From Glaciecola amylolytica (GTDB lineage: Bacteria; Bacteroidota; Bacteroidia; Flavobacteriales_D; Crocinitomicaceae), in the NCBI GenBank assembly GCA_003856375.1, contig CP034120.1, positions 3,839,501 through 3,903,500 of the forward strand: DNA of 64,000 nucleotides. The letters run 5' to 3'. Below the pieces are notes generated by a model. That model had not been told where the DNA came from. It saw only the letters and a list, made by a program, of their open reading frames with translations, and did no database searches. Positions 1-9,548 of this stretch are shown here, piece after piece. Each line of letters opens with the position of its first letter. Position 1 is the stretch's first letter. A program made the position numbers and the translations under genes.

Positions 1-368
1 AAGGTCCTGCATATTTTGAGAAAGATGAATTGTCTGATCGTCCGGTTCGCTTTTTCGTTTCAGAAATGATTCGTGAAAAGATTTTCCTGCATTGCGATAA
101 AGAGGTTCCATATGCTTGTCAGGTGGAAATTGAATCGTATCAGGAAACGGAAACCATCACACACATTCGTGCATTGATTATCGTAGAGCGGGATTCCCAA
201 AAAGGAATTCTAATCGGTAAAAAAGGTGAGATGTTGAAGCGCATTGGCCGCGAATCACGTCTGGATATGGAAGCGTTCCTGGGTCAGAAAGTATTTCTTG
301 AGACCTTTGTGAAAGTGGACAAAGATTGGAGAGCCAGTGAACAAAAATTGAAAAAGTACGGGTACTAA
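1..368 (+). CDS. era: GTPase Era, C-terminal part (5' end outside window)
   Basis: This is the 3' end of the ribosome-assembly GTPase Era, which binds 16S rRNA near its 3' end and the 30S subunit through a C-terminal KH domain. The reading frame is open from base 3, so the start and the GTPase domain lie to the left of the window. The visible part begins with a YFEKDELSDRPVRFFVSE stretch, the linker typical of Era, followed by the KH domain with its GxxG-type loop IGKKGEMLKRIG. The protein ends 10-15 residues after the KH domain as expected. The GTPase gene der follows in the same direction after 53 bases, so the two may be cotranscribed. Family assignment is firm; only the extent is unknown. 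Confidence 0.95.
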   Translation, partial: GPAYFEKDELSDRPVRFFVSEMIREKIFLHCDKEVPYACQVEIESYQETETITHIRALIIVERDSQKGILIGKKGEMLKRIGRESRLDMEAFLGQKVFLETFVKVDKDWRASEQKLKKYGY

Positions 369-421
369 AACCCGGGATTATCTATAACGCAGTGCTGTGA
401 AGTACGTCTAAAAACAAAAAA

Positions 422-1732
422 ATGGGAAACATTATTGCCATCGTAGGACGCCCAAATGTAGGAAAGTCCACCCTATTCAACCGCTTAACCGAAAGTTCTC
501 ACGCCATTGTAAAAGAAATTAGTGGTGTAACCCGCGATCGCATTTATGGTCGTGGTGAATGGAACGGAATTCCGTTTTCCGTAATCGACACAGGTGGCTA
601 CGTAAAAGGTTCGGAGGATATCTTCGAAGGAGAAATCCGCAAGCAGGTGGAAATCGCTATTGATGAAGCAAATGTCATTTTGTTCGTAGTAGATGCGACG
701 ACCGGAATTGTGGATCTGGATGAAACGGTTGCAAATATTTTACGCAAAACGAAAAAGAAGGTCCTTGTGATCGCCAATAAGGTGGATAATAATGACCGCG
801 TTGGAATGTCAGCTGAATTCTGGTCATTCGGTCTGGGAGATGTTTTTGATCTTTCTGCAGCAAACGGTTCGGGAACAGGAGAAATTCTGGATGAAGTAGT
901 GAAGTATTTCGACAAGGAAGATCCGCGTGGTGAAGAGGAAGAAGGATTGCCCCGCATTGCAGTGGTTGGAAAACCGAATGTAGGGAAATCATCCATGATC
1001 AATGCATTGACCGGTGAAGAACGAAACATCGTCACCAATATTTCAGGAACGACAAGAGATTCCATCGATACACGTTTCAAATCCTTCGGGTTCGACTTCA
1101 TGCTGATCGATACTGCCGGGATTCGCAAGAAAGCCAAAGTGACGGAAGATATCGAATACTATTCTGTCTTGCGTTCGGTTCGTACCATCGAAAATTCGGA
1201 TATCTGTATTTTCATGATCGATGCAACGGAAGGAATTCAAAAGCAGGATCTGACTATTTATTACATGATCGAGAAAAACCACAAAGGAGTGGTTGTATTG
1301 GTTAATAAATGGGATTTGGTGGAGAAAGACACCATGACAGCAGTCGAATATGAAAAGAAATTGAGAAATGATCTGGCTCCTTACAACGATGTTCCGATCA
1401 TCTTTACTTCTGCGATCACCAAACAACGAATTCACAAGGCTTTGGAAAAAGCAATGGAAGTTTTCGAAAATCGTACGCGTAAAATCTCGACTTCTGAATT
1501 GAATGATAAATTACTTCCGATTATTGACAGCAATCCGCCGCCGTCATTGAAAGGAAAATATGTCAAGATCAAATACGTGCAACAATTACCGACACATGCT
1601 CCGGCATTTGCATTCTTCTGTAATTTGCCGCAATATATTCCGGATTCATACAAGCGTTTCCTTGAAAACAGACTTCGTGAGATGTACAATTTTGAAGGAG
1701 TTCCTGTTCGGGTTTACTTCCGCAAAAAATAA
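422..1732 (+). CDS. der: Ribosome biogenesis GTPase Der (EngA)
   Basis: Der is the double GTPase needed for maturation of the 50S ribosomal subunit. The 436-residue protein has the normal length and order: a first G domain with P-loop GRPNVGKST at residues 9-17 and switch DTGG, a second G domain with GKPNVGKSS at about 183-191 and DTAG, NKxD-type motifs in both (NKVD, NKWD), and a C-terminal KH-like domain ending in PVRVYFRKK, the usual family terminus. The ATG at 422 gives the canonical N-terminus starting just before the first beta strand. It lies downstream of era and ends 10 bases before a strong palindromic terminator shared with the convergent hydrolase gene. Confidence 0.98.
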   Translation: MGNIIAIVGRPNVGKSTLFNRLTESSHAIVKEISGVTRDRIYGRGEWNGIPFSVIDTGGYVKGSEDIFEGEIRKQVEIAIDEANVILFVVDATTGIVDLDETVANILRKTKKKVLVIANKVDNNDRVGMSAEFWSFGLGDVFDLSAANGSGTGEILDEVVKYFDKEDPRGEEEEGLPRIAVVGKPNVGKSSMINALTGEERNIVTNISGTTRDSIDTRFKSFGFDFMLIDTAGIRKKAKVTEDIEYYSVLRSVRTIENSDICIFMIDATEGIQKQDLTIYYMIEKNHKGVVVLVNKWDLVEKDTMTAVEYEKKLRNDLAPYNDVPIIFTSAITKQRIHKALEKAMEVFENRTRKISTSELNDKLLPIIDSNPPPSLKGKYVKIKYVQQLPTHAPAFAFFCNLPQYIPDSYKRFLENRLREMYNFEGVPVRVYFRKK

Positions 1733-1742
1733 TTAGTTTATA

Positions 1743-1784
1743 AAAACAAGTCGGGGCGAAAAATTTTTCGCCCCGACTTGTTTT
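1743..1784. terminator. Bidirectional palindromic terminator (family 1) between der and the hydrolase gene
   Basis: This is a perfect 42-base palindrome: 21-base arms with a gtcggggcg core, flanked by A-runs on one side and T-runs on the other, so an intrinsic terminator forms on both strands. It sits exactly between two convergent genes. The same core recurs at 39147, 40669 and 54540 and in weaker form at 53890. Confidence 0.93.
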
Positions 1785-1789
1785 ATCTC

Positions 1790-2431
1790 TTAAAACTGTA
1801 AAATATAATTCGTTCGTTTCTCTTCTCCGATGGTTGTTGTGGGGCCATGTCCCGGATAAACCAAGGTGTCTTCCGGCAAGGTGAAAATTCGTTCGTGAAT
1901 GGTCTTTTTCAACACATCCATTGATCCTCCGGGTAAATCTACTCTACCGAAACTTCCCTTGAAAAGAATATCGCCTCCGATCAAAAGCCGGTTCTCAGCA
2001 TTGTAAAAAGCTACATGTCCTACGGAATGTCCCGGGCCGAAAATGACTTCGAATTCCAAATCCCCGAAACGAAGAACCTGTTTGTCCTCTATAAAATCAG
2101 TTGGTTCGGGTGAAGGAATGTAAGCTGTCAATCCGTACATCTGAGCTGAGCGATCTGCAAAACTCAGGGTAAACAATTCCTCTTTGTGCGCAAGCAGAGG
2201 AACTTTAAAAGTATCCACGCAAAATGCATTTCCGGCAACGTGGTCGATATGACAATGCGTATTCAATACGGCATGTACCTTCAACTGATTGTCTGCAATG
2301 AAATCAGTCAATTCCTGCTGTTCAAAACGCTCATAACAACTGGGATCAATAATCACAGCATCTTTCTGATCATTGTAAACTACCGAACCGTTTTGCTGAA
2401 TCGGATTTCCCGGGAATACCTGAACTTTCAT
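1790..2431 (-). CDS. Metallo-beta-lactamase-fold hydrolase (glyoxalase II-like)
   Basis: This is a 213-residue single-domain hydrolase of the MBL superfamily, in the cytosolic glyoxalase II-like/YcbL subgroup. The di-metal site is complete: T58-H-C-H-I-D-H64 (ligands H59, H61, D63, H64), H135 in GPGHSVGH, D154 in GGD and H195 in PGHG. The natural substrate, probably a thioester or lactone, cannot be read from sequence. The ATG directly follows the stop codon of the upstream T9SS protein gene with no gap, so the two are probably cotranscribed. A decayed copy of its first 31 codons lies at 4566-4662, the relic of a tandem duplication. Confidence 0.93.
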   Translation of the reverse strand: MKVQVFPGNPIQQNGSVVYNDQKDAVIIDPSCYERFEQQELTDFIADNQLKVHAVLNTHCHIDHVAGNAFCVDTFKVPLLAHKEELFTLSFADRSAQMYGLTAYIPSPEPTDFIEDKQVLRFGDLEFEVIFGPGHSVGHVAFYNAENRLLIGGDILFKGSFGRVDLPGGSMDVLKKTIHERIFTLPEDTLVYPGHGPTTTIGEEKRTNYILQF

Positions 2432-3947
2432 TTATCGGATAACGTTAATATGTCCGTTAAAGGTATACTTTTTATCACTAATAATCTCTCTGGTATTCAA
2501 AATCCAGGTGTAAGCTCCCTGCGGAACAAGTACTCCCTGATACGTTCCGTCCCACGCTCCTTTCGGATCATGACTTTCCCAGATCACCTCTCCCCAACGG
2601 TTGAAGATCTTCAAATCAAACTGATAGATATCGATTCCGTCAATGTGCAGGAACCACATCTGATTGCGTTCATCTCCATCCGGCGTAAAAGCATTCGGAG
2701 CATAAAGAAGAACATCACTCAATACCTGAACAATTTTCGTAATTGAATCCACACATCCGTTCGCATTGGTAACAACCAAAGTGACATTGTAATTCCCTAC
2801 AACAGCTTCCGGAAAATCAACATTTACATTTTCCTGAAAAGAAGTTGCCGGTGTTCCGCCCTGAATAAACCAGCTGTAGCTTACCACATCTGTGGAGCTG
2901 CTGTTATTCAGCATCACATTCGTTTCAAAAATCGTGGTCGGATTGGGAGAAATATTGAAGTTCGCAGTCGGACCGTTTACCTCAATCATATTTGTAAATG
3001 TGCTGGAAGAAACACAACCGATGTCAGAAACAGAAGTGATCGAAACCGTATACATCCCCGGCTCTTCATACGTATGCGAACAAGTATCCAAAGCATTGGT
3101 CATAATGGTCGGAGTTCCGTCACCGAAATCAATCGTGCTCGTTGCTACAGTTCCGGGACCGGCAGTATGATTGGAAAACACCACATGATGTGGGAAACAA
3201 CCAACCGAATCATCAGGAGTAAGTACCGGAATCAAGGGTTGCGGTACTGTAATTGTCATAAATGCAGTGTCCGGCAAAGAACCGCAAGCTTCCGTTAAAA
3301 TCACGCCATATTGCGTTGTTTGATTCGCTGTTACATCAATCGTCGCTCCTGTTCCCACAATTCCATTGTTCGTGAACCAGGTAAAAGTATATGGCAGAGA
3401 ACCTCCGGATCCTGTGGCAGTAATTGTTGAAATCTCTCCGGAACACGTAACAAAATCCGGTGAAACGGAGGTGATCTGTGATACCGATGCCACCGGTTCG
3501 TTAATAGTGAAGTCTATATCATCCGTACATCCTGCGGTATTAAAAACCACTACCTGATAAGATCCCGCAGCCAAGCCGTTTATTACAAACGGAGTCGGAA
3601 TTGGTGTATTCGGACCTCCATCCAAAGAGTATTCCGTGGCGTTGGCAGCTGTTAAAGCAGCAGAACCATTTGGCATTCCGGGACAAGTTGCATCTGTCGG
3701 AACAGCTGTAACAGTCGGGTTAATTTCAGTAACGGTGATCACTGCCGAAGCAATACATCCGCTCGAATCGACTGTATACGTATACGTTCCCGGATTCATT
3801 GTTACCGGATTGTATGGCATTGTAACCGCAGTTCCAGCAGGATTTGTCCAGGTTCCGTTCACAGACGCTCCCGGTCCTAAAAGCGGAAACAAATTTGACG
3901 GTGCTCCCTGATGGCAAATACTCAGTGTATTGTTTGTTCCCGCATTT
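2338..3947 (-). repeat. Tandem duplication block, copy B
   Basis: This 1.6 kb segment matches 4566-6175 at nearly the same length. It covers about 500 codons of the 3' part of the T9SS gene plus the first codons of the following hydrolase gene. Similarity is obvious by eye throughout, including the run of identical codons at the T9SS C-terminus. Confidence 0.9.
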
Positions 3948-4555
3948 GGCGGATTACTGCAAGGAAGATTCGTACAGCATTCGAAGACAATAGAATCAAT
4001 GATCAACCCGCAACCCGGCCCCGGCCGATGGTAATTAAAGGTCAGATTTGTGATCGGTCCGTCCCATTCTACCCATCCCCGCGCATCATCTATATTTGAA
4101 TTGACCTGTGTCGAGTTTCCGGGATTAGAAAAATCGCCGATTACATCTGTCAAACCACTGTAAGCAGGAGAAATGGCATTCAGATACTCATTCTGACCAC
4201 CATCCAAATCACAAAACCGGATCCGCAAATTACATACCGGTTGAGAAAATGTAATCGCCATCGGAATACTTAATGACGGATCGTAAATATAACCCGGTGT
4301 GATCATCCCGGTTGTATAATTGGGATTACCTGCTGTAGAAACATTCTTGAATCCGATAGTGGAGGTGATCGTATGCGTTTCCTGTCCATTACAGAAATTA
4401 ATGGACGGACTTGTGGTTGACGTAACAGCATTTCCGGAAACCCAGACTAAGTTATCGTAAACAGTCTGAGCATTAGAAATAAGTGCCTGAAAAAGTAATA
4501 AACTAAGTGATAAGATCTTTCTTTTCACACAAAGTATAATTAGATGGTTAAACAA
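2432..4555 (-). CDS. T9SS type B-sorted exported protein with PKD repeats (shorter paralogue)
   Basis: This large exported protein is of the gliding-motility-associated C-terminal (CHU_C / T9SS type B) class. An N-terminal hydrophobic segment ends at SNAQ, a typical Bacteroidota signal peptide. Because nine residues precede VKRKILSLSLLL, a GTG start at 4528 is a plausible alternative to the ATG at 4555. Residues 30-195 are unique to this paralogue. From about residue 203 onward it closely matches the larger neighbour, with Ig/PKD-like domains (FTWF, DFGDGTP, VSYSWFIQGG). The last 90 residues (APNAFTPDGDERN ... NRWGEVIWES ... FNGHINVIR) are the sorting domain. No catalytic domain is visible, so adhesion or a matrix role is inference only. 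Confidence 0.92.
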   Translation of the reverse strand: MFNHLIILCVKRKILSLSLLLFQALISNAQTVYDNLVWVSGNAVTSTTSPSINFCNGQETHTITSTIGFKNVSTAGNPNYTTGMITPGYIYDPSLSIPMAITFSQPVCNLRIRFCDLDGGQNEYLNAISPAYSGLTDVIGDFSNPGNSTQVNSNIDDARGWVEWDGPITNLTFNYHRPGPGCGLIIDSIVFECCTNLPCSNPPNAGTNNTLSICHQGAPSNLFPLLGPGASVNGTWTNPAGTAVTMPYNPVTMNPGTYTYTVDSSGCIASAVITVTEINPTVTAVPTDATCPGMPNGSAALTAANATEYSLDGGPNTPIPTPFVINGLAAGSYQVVVFNTAGCTDDIDFTINEPVASVSQITSVSPDFVTCSGEISTITATGSGGSLPYTFTWFTNNGIVGTGATIDVTANQTTQYGVILTEACGSLPDTAFMTITVPQPLIPVLTPDDSVGCFPHHVVFSNHTAGPGTVATSTIDFGDGTPTIMTNALDTCSHTYEEPGMYTVSITSVSDIGCVSSSTFTNMIEVNGPTANFNISPNPTTIFETNVMLNNSSSTDVVSYSWFIQGGTPATSFQENVNVDFPEAVVGNYNVTLVVTNANGCVDSITKIVQVLSDVLLYAPNAFTPDGDERNQMWFLHIDGIDIYQFDLKIFNRWGEVIWESHDPKGAWDGTYQGVLVPQGAYTWILNTREIISDKKYTFNGHINVIR

Positions 4556-4565
4556 ATTTCATTAA

Positions 4566-4662
4566 AACAGATTGGTTCGATAGTCACAGGATCTTTCTGA
4601 TCATTGCAAACTACCGAACCATCTTACTGTATTTTATTTCTCAGGAATTCCTGAAATTTTAG
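4566..4662 (-). pseudogene. Decayed 5' fragment of the MBL hydrolase gene
   Basis: Read on the minus strand from 4662, the frame gives LKFQEFLRNKIQ, a stop, then DGSVVCNDQKDPVTIE. This lines up residue for residue with the start of the intact hydrolase (MKVQVFPGNPIQ-Q-NGSVVYNDQKDAVIID). The ATG has become CTA and codon 13 has become TAA. The fragment follows the larger T9SS gene at the same position that the intact hydrolase follows the shorter one, so it is a by-product of tandem duplication. It is non-functional as a gene, though it may now hold the promoter of the downstream T9SS gene. Confidence 0.9.
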
Positions 4663-6175
4663 TTATCGGATCACGTTAATATGCCCATTAAAGGTATATT
4701 TTTTGTCACTAACAAGTTCTTTGGTTTCCAAAACCCAGGTGTAACCCCCGTAAGGAACAATGACTCCCTGATACGTTCCGTCCCACGCTCCTTTCGGATC
4801 ATGACTTTCCCAAATCAGCTCTCCCCAGCGGTTGAAAATCTTCAAATCAAACTGATAGATATCGATTCCGTCAATATGCAGGAACCACAATTGGTTGAAT
4901 TCATCTCCATCCGGCGTAAAGGTATTCGGAGCATAAAGAATCACATCACTCAATACCTGTGCAATTTTCGTAACCGAATCCACACATCCGTTTGCATTGG
5001 TAACAATCAGCGTTACGTTGTAATTTCCGACAACACCTTCCGGCAAATCAACATTTACATCTTCCTGAGAAGAAGTTGCCGGTGTTCCGCCCTGAATAAA
5101 CCAGCTGTAGTTTACAACATCCGTTGAACTGCTGTTATTCAGCATCACATTCGTTTCAAAAATCGTAGTCGGATTCGGAGAGATACTGAAGTTCGCAGTC
5201 GGGTTTCCATAAACCACAATCATTCCTGTGAACGTACTCGAGTACACACATCCGCTGTCTGAAAGAGAAGTAATACTCACAGTATATGTTCCTGGGAATT
5301 CATACGTATGTGAACAAGTATCCAAAGCATTCGTTGTAATTGTTGGAGTTCCGTCACCGAAATCAATCGTGCTTGTTTCTATATTTCCAGGGCCCTGTGT
5401 ATTATTCGAGAACACTACGTGATGTGGGAAACAACCATCTGCATCATCCGGAGTAAGTACCGGATTCAAAGGTTGTGGTACTACAATTGTCATAAATGCA
5501 GTATCCGGCATCGAACCGCAAGCTTCCGTTAAAATTACACCGTATTGCGTTGTTACATTCGTTGTTACAGTAATGGTCGGCCCTACTCCAGCAACTCCCG
5601 TATTTGTAAACCAGGTAAAAGTATAGGCTGAAGAACCTCCGGAACCTGTGGCAGTAATTGTCGAAATATCGCCTGAACATACAACCAGATCCGGTGAAAC
5701 GGAAGTGATTACTAAGGCTGTCGGTTCATTAATCGTGAAATCAACCGTATCCGTACACCCTCCTGCATTGAAGACTACAATCTCGTAAGATCCTGCAGCC
5801 AACCCGTTTACTACAAACGGAGTCGGGATTGGTGTATTCTGACCTCCATTCAACGAGTATTCCGTTGCATTGGTAACCGTTAAAGCAGCGGAACCATTTG
5901 GCATTCCATGACAGTTTGCATCCGTCGGAACAGCTATAACAGTCGGGGTAATTTCAGTGACAGTAATAATCGCTGAAGAAACACATCCGTTTGAATCGAC
6001 AGTATACGTATATGCTCCCGGATTCATTGTAATCGGATCATATGGCATTGTAACTGCTACTCCTGCAGGATTCGACCATGTCCCGTTCACAGATGCTCCC
6101 GGTCCTAAAAGCGGGAATAAATCTGCCGGTGCTCCCTGAGAACAAATACTCAGTGTATTGTTTGTTCCCGGATTT
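4566..6175 (-). repeat. Tandem duplication block, copy A
   Basis: Counterpart of 2338-3947. It spans the pseudogene fragment and the last ~500 codons of the larger T9SS gene. Both ends of the similarity fall at equal offsets in the two copies, as expected for one duplication event. Confidence 0.9.
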
Positions 6176-8325
6176 GCAGAAGCTGAAATATTCACATCCA
6201 CATCATCTGTAGTTGCACATAAAGGATGTCCGGTAGGATAAACTGTTAAGGTCAGTGTTGTATTCCCTGTAACTGTTGCCGTAGGATCTAAAATATTCGG
6301 GTTGGATACAGAAGCTGCCGGTGTCCACTCATAAGTGAGATTCCCCAAACAGTTTCCTACCAGGTTGTGAATTCCTGTAGAAGGGTTTGTTCCGTCAGTC
6401 AAAACAACCGCACCTCCTGCGTCTAAAACTTCATAAGAACATTCGTTTAGGAATGATCCCGCTCCGTCAAACTGAACAGTAAATGCTGCTCCGTTCGGGA
6501 TTGAAAGTGTGAAATTCGCTGTGCTTCCACCTGCAGGAATTGTAAACGATGAAGTAACTCCGTTGATAACAACAAGCAAGTGATTTCCGTTCCAGCCATC
6601 TCCCCAGGTATCATCCAGATTGAAAGTATAGTCGCAGCTGTTGTTTCCTCCGACAATGTTTCCGTCCAACTGAACTGGCGTTCCGTTACAGATTGTTACA
6701 TCCGGACCAGCATCTGCTACCGGGTTTGCGTTCACCGTTAAGGTTACAGTAGAGTCATTCTGACAACCGTAGTTATCCAAAACAACGTATGTATAATTGT
6801 ATGTTCCTGCAGCTGTTGGGTTGATGGATAAAACATCTCCGTCAGGAGACATCGTTGCAAAATTTGCAGGCATTACCCAATAGGAAGAATCGCTTCCCAA
6901 ACCGATTTGAGGTTCGAAAACCGTTACCGGCGGATACAATGCAGGATCCAGATTGATATCGAAAGAGAATAATGTTCCGTCGTCCGAAGCCCAGTTATCA
7001 ATAACTGTCAATGTCCAGATTCCGTTTAAAGGACAACCTACCAAATTGGTAAACGGTTGAATCGGTTCGTAATTTCCGGCAGGGATTGTTCCTCCGAAAC
7101 CGTTATTATTTGACCAATCTACCCAGGTTTCCGTTGCCGCCGGTGTAAAACAATACGTGTATGGAACTCCCTGAGTTGTCGGATCGCTACAATCCACATT
7201 GTCCAATGGATTCGGTTCACCGATTTGAGTGCCTCCTCCACCTTGCTGATGCAAGATCTGGTTTTGACCATTCGGACATTCTACAATAATCACCAGGTCA
7301 CCCATAAAGGAATGTTCCAATCCCAAACACAAGCTTTGAATATCACTCAATTGTGTAATCGTTGAACCTGCAGCAAATCCTGTCTGCATAATCTGTACAT
7401 CCTGAGAAACTCCCAATAAGGTATCAGGCAAACATCCGTCATCAATGGTTTGTGAACCGGGGAAACCGTTCCACGTTACTTCATAAAAATCCGGATCTGC
7501 CGTAAATGTGACGCTTTCGCCCAAACACAGTGTTGTGTCAGCAGGGAAGCCGATAAACGTAGGAATGGTTGCAACAAACACTTGTAAATCTATCAGGTTG
7601 GTATTTCCACAACCGTTGTTATCCGTTACAAACAATTGAACCAGGTATTGTCCGGGAGCATCAAATGCATGTGAAGCATTTGCACCTGTTGCAGTACCTC
7701 CGTCCATGAAATCCCATTCGTAATTCGCCAATGTAAATCCAGGAGCAGCTGTTGATGCAATTCCGGAAAAATCAACTAAATCTCCAACACACACTCGTGT
7801 ACTGTCTGCTGTTTCTCCACCCACGATAATTCCCGCTGCTGTTGGAGTAGCACAAGGTGTTGTACATGTTGCACTTGCCGTAAACATTCCTGTTCCCGCA
7901 GTATTTGATCTGAATCGCAAAGTAATACAACCTGTTGTGTTCAATGCTGTTGCCATGATGATAACACCCTGCAGGTCGGTTCCGGAATATGTTCCCAAAG
8001 TTGGAGCTGCGGTAGAATTCCCGTCATACACATCCATGTAATCGACATTGGTGATATTCGGAGCTGGGTTATCATCCGTAGTACTCAACTGAAATAAGTT
8101 AAATACGATGGAAATGATATCTCCTGGAGTATCAGGACAAATGGTTACAATAACTGTTTCGTTGTTTCCGTATCCCGGACCTCCCTGACCACCGGAGTCG
8201 ATAATAAATCCGTTACAGGTATTGAATGTCTGGTTATTACTTGCGCCGGACATTTGAATAGTTGTTTGCTGCGAAAAGGCAACGTGAGCTAATAGAGCTA
8301 TTAGCACTGTAAGAAAATTCTTCAT
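4663..8325 (-). CDS. Large T9SS type B-sorted protein with CUB-like, PKD and P-domain modules
   Basis: This is a 1220-residue exported mosaic protein. A signal peptide ends near residue 18 (HVAFSQ). Residues 20-155 resemble a CUB domain (VDYMDVYDGNSTAAPTLG). A PKD domain follows (YEWDFMDGGTATGANASHAF, about 195-245). Residues ~305-460 look like a proprotein-convertase P-domain (HSFMGDLVIIVECPNG ... WTLTVIDNWASDDGTL). A DTWGDGWNGN-containing module lies near 560. From ~718 on it matches the neighbouring paralogue, including PKD repeats and the type B sorting domain ending FNGHINVIR. Such domains are carbohydrate- or protein-binding in other surface proteins; no protease domain is present. It starts 13 bases after a small exported protein gene, suggesting an operon. 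Confidence 0.93.
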   Translation of the reverse strand: MKNFLTVLIALLAHVAFSQQTTIQMSGASNNQTFNTCNGFIIDSGGQGGPGYGNNETVIVTICPDTPGDIISIVFNLFQLSTTDDNPAPNITNVDYMDVYDGNSTAAPTLGTYSGTDLQGVIIMATALNTTGCITLRFRSNTAGTGMFTASATCTTPCATPTAAGIIVGGETADSTRVCVGDLVDFSGIASTAAPGFTLANYEWDFMDGGTATGANASHAFDAPGQYLVQLFVTDNNGCGNTNLIDLQVFVATIPTFIGFPADTTLCLGESVTFTADPDFYEVTWNGFPGSQTIDDGCLPDTLLGVSQDVQIMQTGFAAGSTITQLSDIQSLCLGLEHSFMGDLVIIVECPNGQNQILHQQGGGGTQIGEPNPLDNVDCSDPTTQGVPYTYCFTPAATETWVDWSNNNGFGGTIPAGNYEPIQPFTNLVGCPLNGIWTLTVIDNWASDDGTLFSFDINLDPALYPPVTVFEPQIGLGSDSSYWVMPANFATMSPDGDVLSINPTAAGTYNYTYVVLDNYGCQNDSTVTLTVNANPVADAGPDVTICNGTPVQLDGNIVGGNNSCDYTFNLDDTWGDGWNGNHLLVVINGVTSSFTIPAGGSTANFTLSIPNGAAFTVQFDGAGSFLNECSYEVLDAGGAVVLTDGTNPSTGIHNLVGNCLGNLTYEWTPAASVSNPNILDPTATVTGNTTLTLTVYPTGHPLCATTDDVDVNISASANPGTNNTLSICSQGAPADLFPLLGPGASVNGTWSNPAGVAVTMPYDPITMNPGAYTYTVDSNGCVSSAIITVTEITPTVIAVPTDANCHGMPNGSAALTVTNATEYSLNGGQNTPIPTPFVVNGLAAGSYEIVVFNAGGCTDTVDFTINEPTALVITSVSPDLVVCSGDISTITATGSGGSSAYTFTWFTNTGVAGVGPTITVTTNVTTQYGVILTEACGSMPDTAFMTIVVPQPLNPVLTPDDADGCFPHHVVFSNNTQGPGNIETSTIDFGDGTPTITTNALDTCSHTYEFPGTYTVSITSLSDSGCVYSSTFTGMIVVYGNPTANFSISPNPTTIFETNVMLNNSSSTDVVNYSWFIQGGTPATSSQEDVNVDLPEGVVGNYNVTLIVTNANGCVDSVTKIAQVLSDVILYAPNTFTPDGDEFNQLWFLHIDGIDIYQFDLKIFNRWGELIWESHDPKGAWDGTYQGVIVPYGGYTWVLETKELVSDKKYTFNGHINVIR

Positions 8326-8338
8326 AATAAAATCAGGT

Positions 8339-8749
8339 CTATTTCGTATTTAGGGGGCTTGCGGTAAAAGCCTTTGTAACTTCAGGAATCGCAAAGAAAA
8401 CCAAAATACGATCTTTATCTACCTGAACATATTGTCTTTCTGTTTTTGACAACTTAATACCAAAGTCATAAAAGTTGAACCCGCTGGTTCCGAGATTACT
8501 TTTGTCAGAATCTGCTAAACGAATATCCGTCCGGATCAGTTTTCGTTGTTCTTTTGTAAGTGTGCTGCGGGAAACGACCTCATAAGAATAATCTAATTCG
8601 AACAATAAATAATTGTAAGCATTCTTATTGTATTCGTATATTTTTTCGGCTTCTTTGCCTTTGTTTTTTAGGATTCTTGTGTCAATATCCTGGGAGAAGG
8701 AGATTGCCGAGGAAATAAGGAATCCTGCAAGGATTAATACATTTTTCAA
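8339..8749 (-). CDS. Small exported protein of unknown function
   Basis: This 136-residue protein has a clear signal peptide (MKNVLILAGFLISSAISFSQ, cleavage about residue 20). The mature part is mixed alpha/beta with many Lys, Glu and Tyr and contains FELDYSYEVV and FNFYDFGIKL; no motif I recognise. There is no cysteine, lipobox or T9SS sorting signal, so a soluble periplasmic protein is most likely. It is first in a minus-strand group, 13 bases ahead of the 1220-residue T9SS protein, which suggests joint expression. The 130 bases upstream are AT-rich and unassigned. Confidence 0.8.
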   Translation of the reverse strand: MKNVLILAGFLISSAISFSQDIDTRILKNKGKEAEKIYEYNKNAYNYLLFELDYSYEVVSRSTLTKEQRKLIRTDIRLADSDKSNLGTSGFNFYDFGIKLSKTERQYVQVDKDRILVFFAIPEVTKAFTASPLNTK

Positions 8750-8882
8750 TTGGTTCCGTTTTAGTTCTGTGCTAACTAGACAACAAAAATTTGGAAAGGT
8801 TGTCTAAAAGTTGAACAAATTTAACAAAAAAGTTAACTTTTAAGTTGCGATCTTAACCTTTTGGACCTGGATTATTTAAATC

Positions 8883-9548
8883 CTAATAATAATGAAAGAA
8901 AAATAAAACGCCGAGTACAACTCCAATAAACCCAATTGAATAGCCAATTAACAATTGGCTTAGCGTATGTAATTTGAGATACATTCTTGCCGACATAACG
9001 ACTCCGCTGAGGATGAATACAGCAACTAAAATCCACATAGGAAAAACGATCATTTTACCGTAATATATGTACAGAAAACCGCTTAAAATTCCCATTCCGG
9101 CAGCGTGCAGCGACACTTTCCAGCGAAAGGTCAGAATGGTACAAACAGCTACAGCGAGTAAGGATCCACCCGCCAACCCGAATAAGAAACGGGAACCTTG
9201 CAGGGCAAGTGGAACTTTGTAAAGTAAGATGAGCAGTAAACAAACTCCGAACAAGTTGGTCATAATGGAAGGAATAATCCTTTCCGACCGCTTTTCCATC
9301 ATCACGGAACTCACTGATCCTCTTGTCTGCAGAAAAAGTACCGTCAGAGCGGGAGCAAGCACTGAGAATGCCGAAAACAAATACAACAGAACCTCTTTCG
9401 CCCTTCCATCCAATGTATACAGGTTGTTATCCTGATACAAAGAATACAGGTTTTCCCAATTTTCAACATACATTGCTATTGCAACGGCATAAACCGGAGC
9501 AAGCAAGGGGAGGAAAATCCACGAAAGAGTTTTAGAAACAATTCTCAT
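8883..9548 (-). CDS. PAP2-like integral membrane protein
   Basis: This 221-residue polytopic membrane protein has about six hydrophobic helices. The segments KVSLHAAGMG (about residues 143-152) and SARMYLKLHTLSQLLIGYSIG (from about 186) correspond in position to the second and third phosphatase motifs of PAP2 lipid phosphatases (SGH and SRxxxxxHxxxD). The usual KxxxxxxRP first motif is not evident and the final Asp is replaced by Gln, a state common in the Bacteroidota branch of this family. Lipid phosphatase activity is therefore uncertain. Its ATG abuts the rpoN stop codon with no gap, so it is probably translated from the rpoN transcript. Confidence 0.75.
   Translation of the reverse strand: MRIVSKTLSWIFLPLLAPVYAVAIAMYVENWENLYSLYQDNNLYTLDGRAKEVLLYLFSAFSVLAPALTVLFLQTRGSVSSVMMEKRSERIIPSIMTNLFGVCLLLILLYKVPLALQGSRFLFGLAGGSLLAVAVCTILTFRWKVSLHAAGMGILSGFLYIYYGKMIVFPMWILVAVFILSGVVMSARMYLKLHTLSQLLIGYSIGFIGVVLGVLFFFHYY

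Noticed and set aside
598-1137. 179-codon open frame antisense to der
   Set aside because: It lies wholly inside a strongly conserved gene, has no promoter, signal or recognisable domain, and its length is explained by the codon bias of der.
2432-8325. The two T9SS genes as one gene broken by a stop or frameshift
   Set aside because: Both have complete signal peptides and complete C-terminal sorting domains, and their 3' parts are parallel copies, not consecutive parts.
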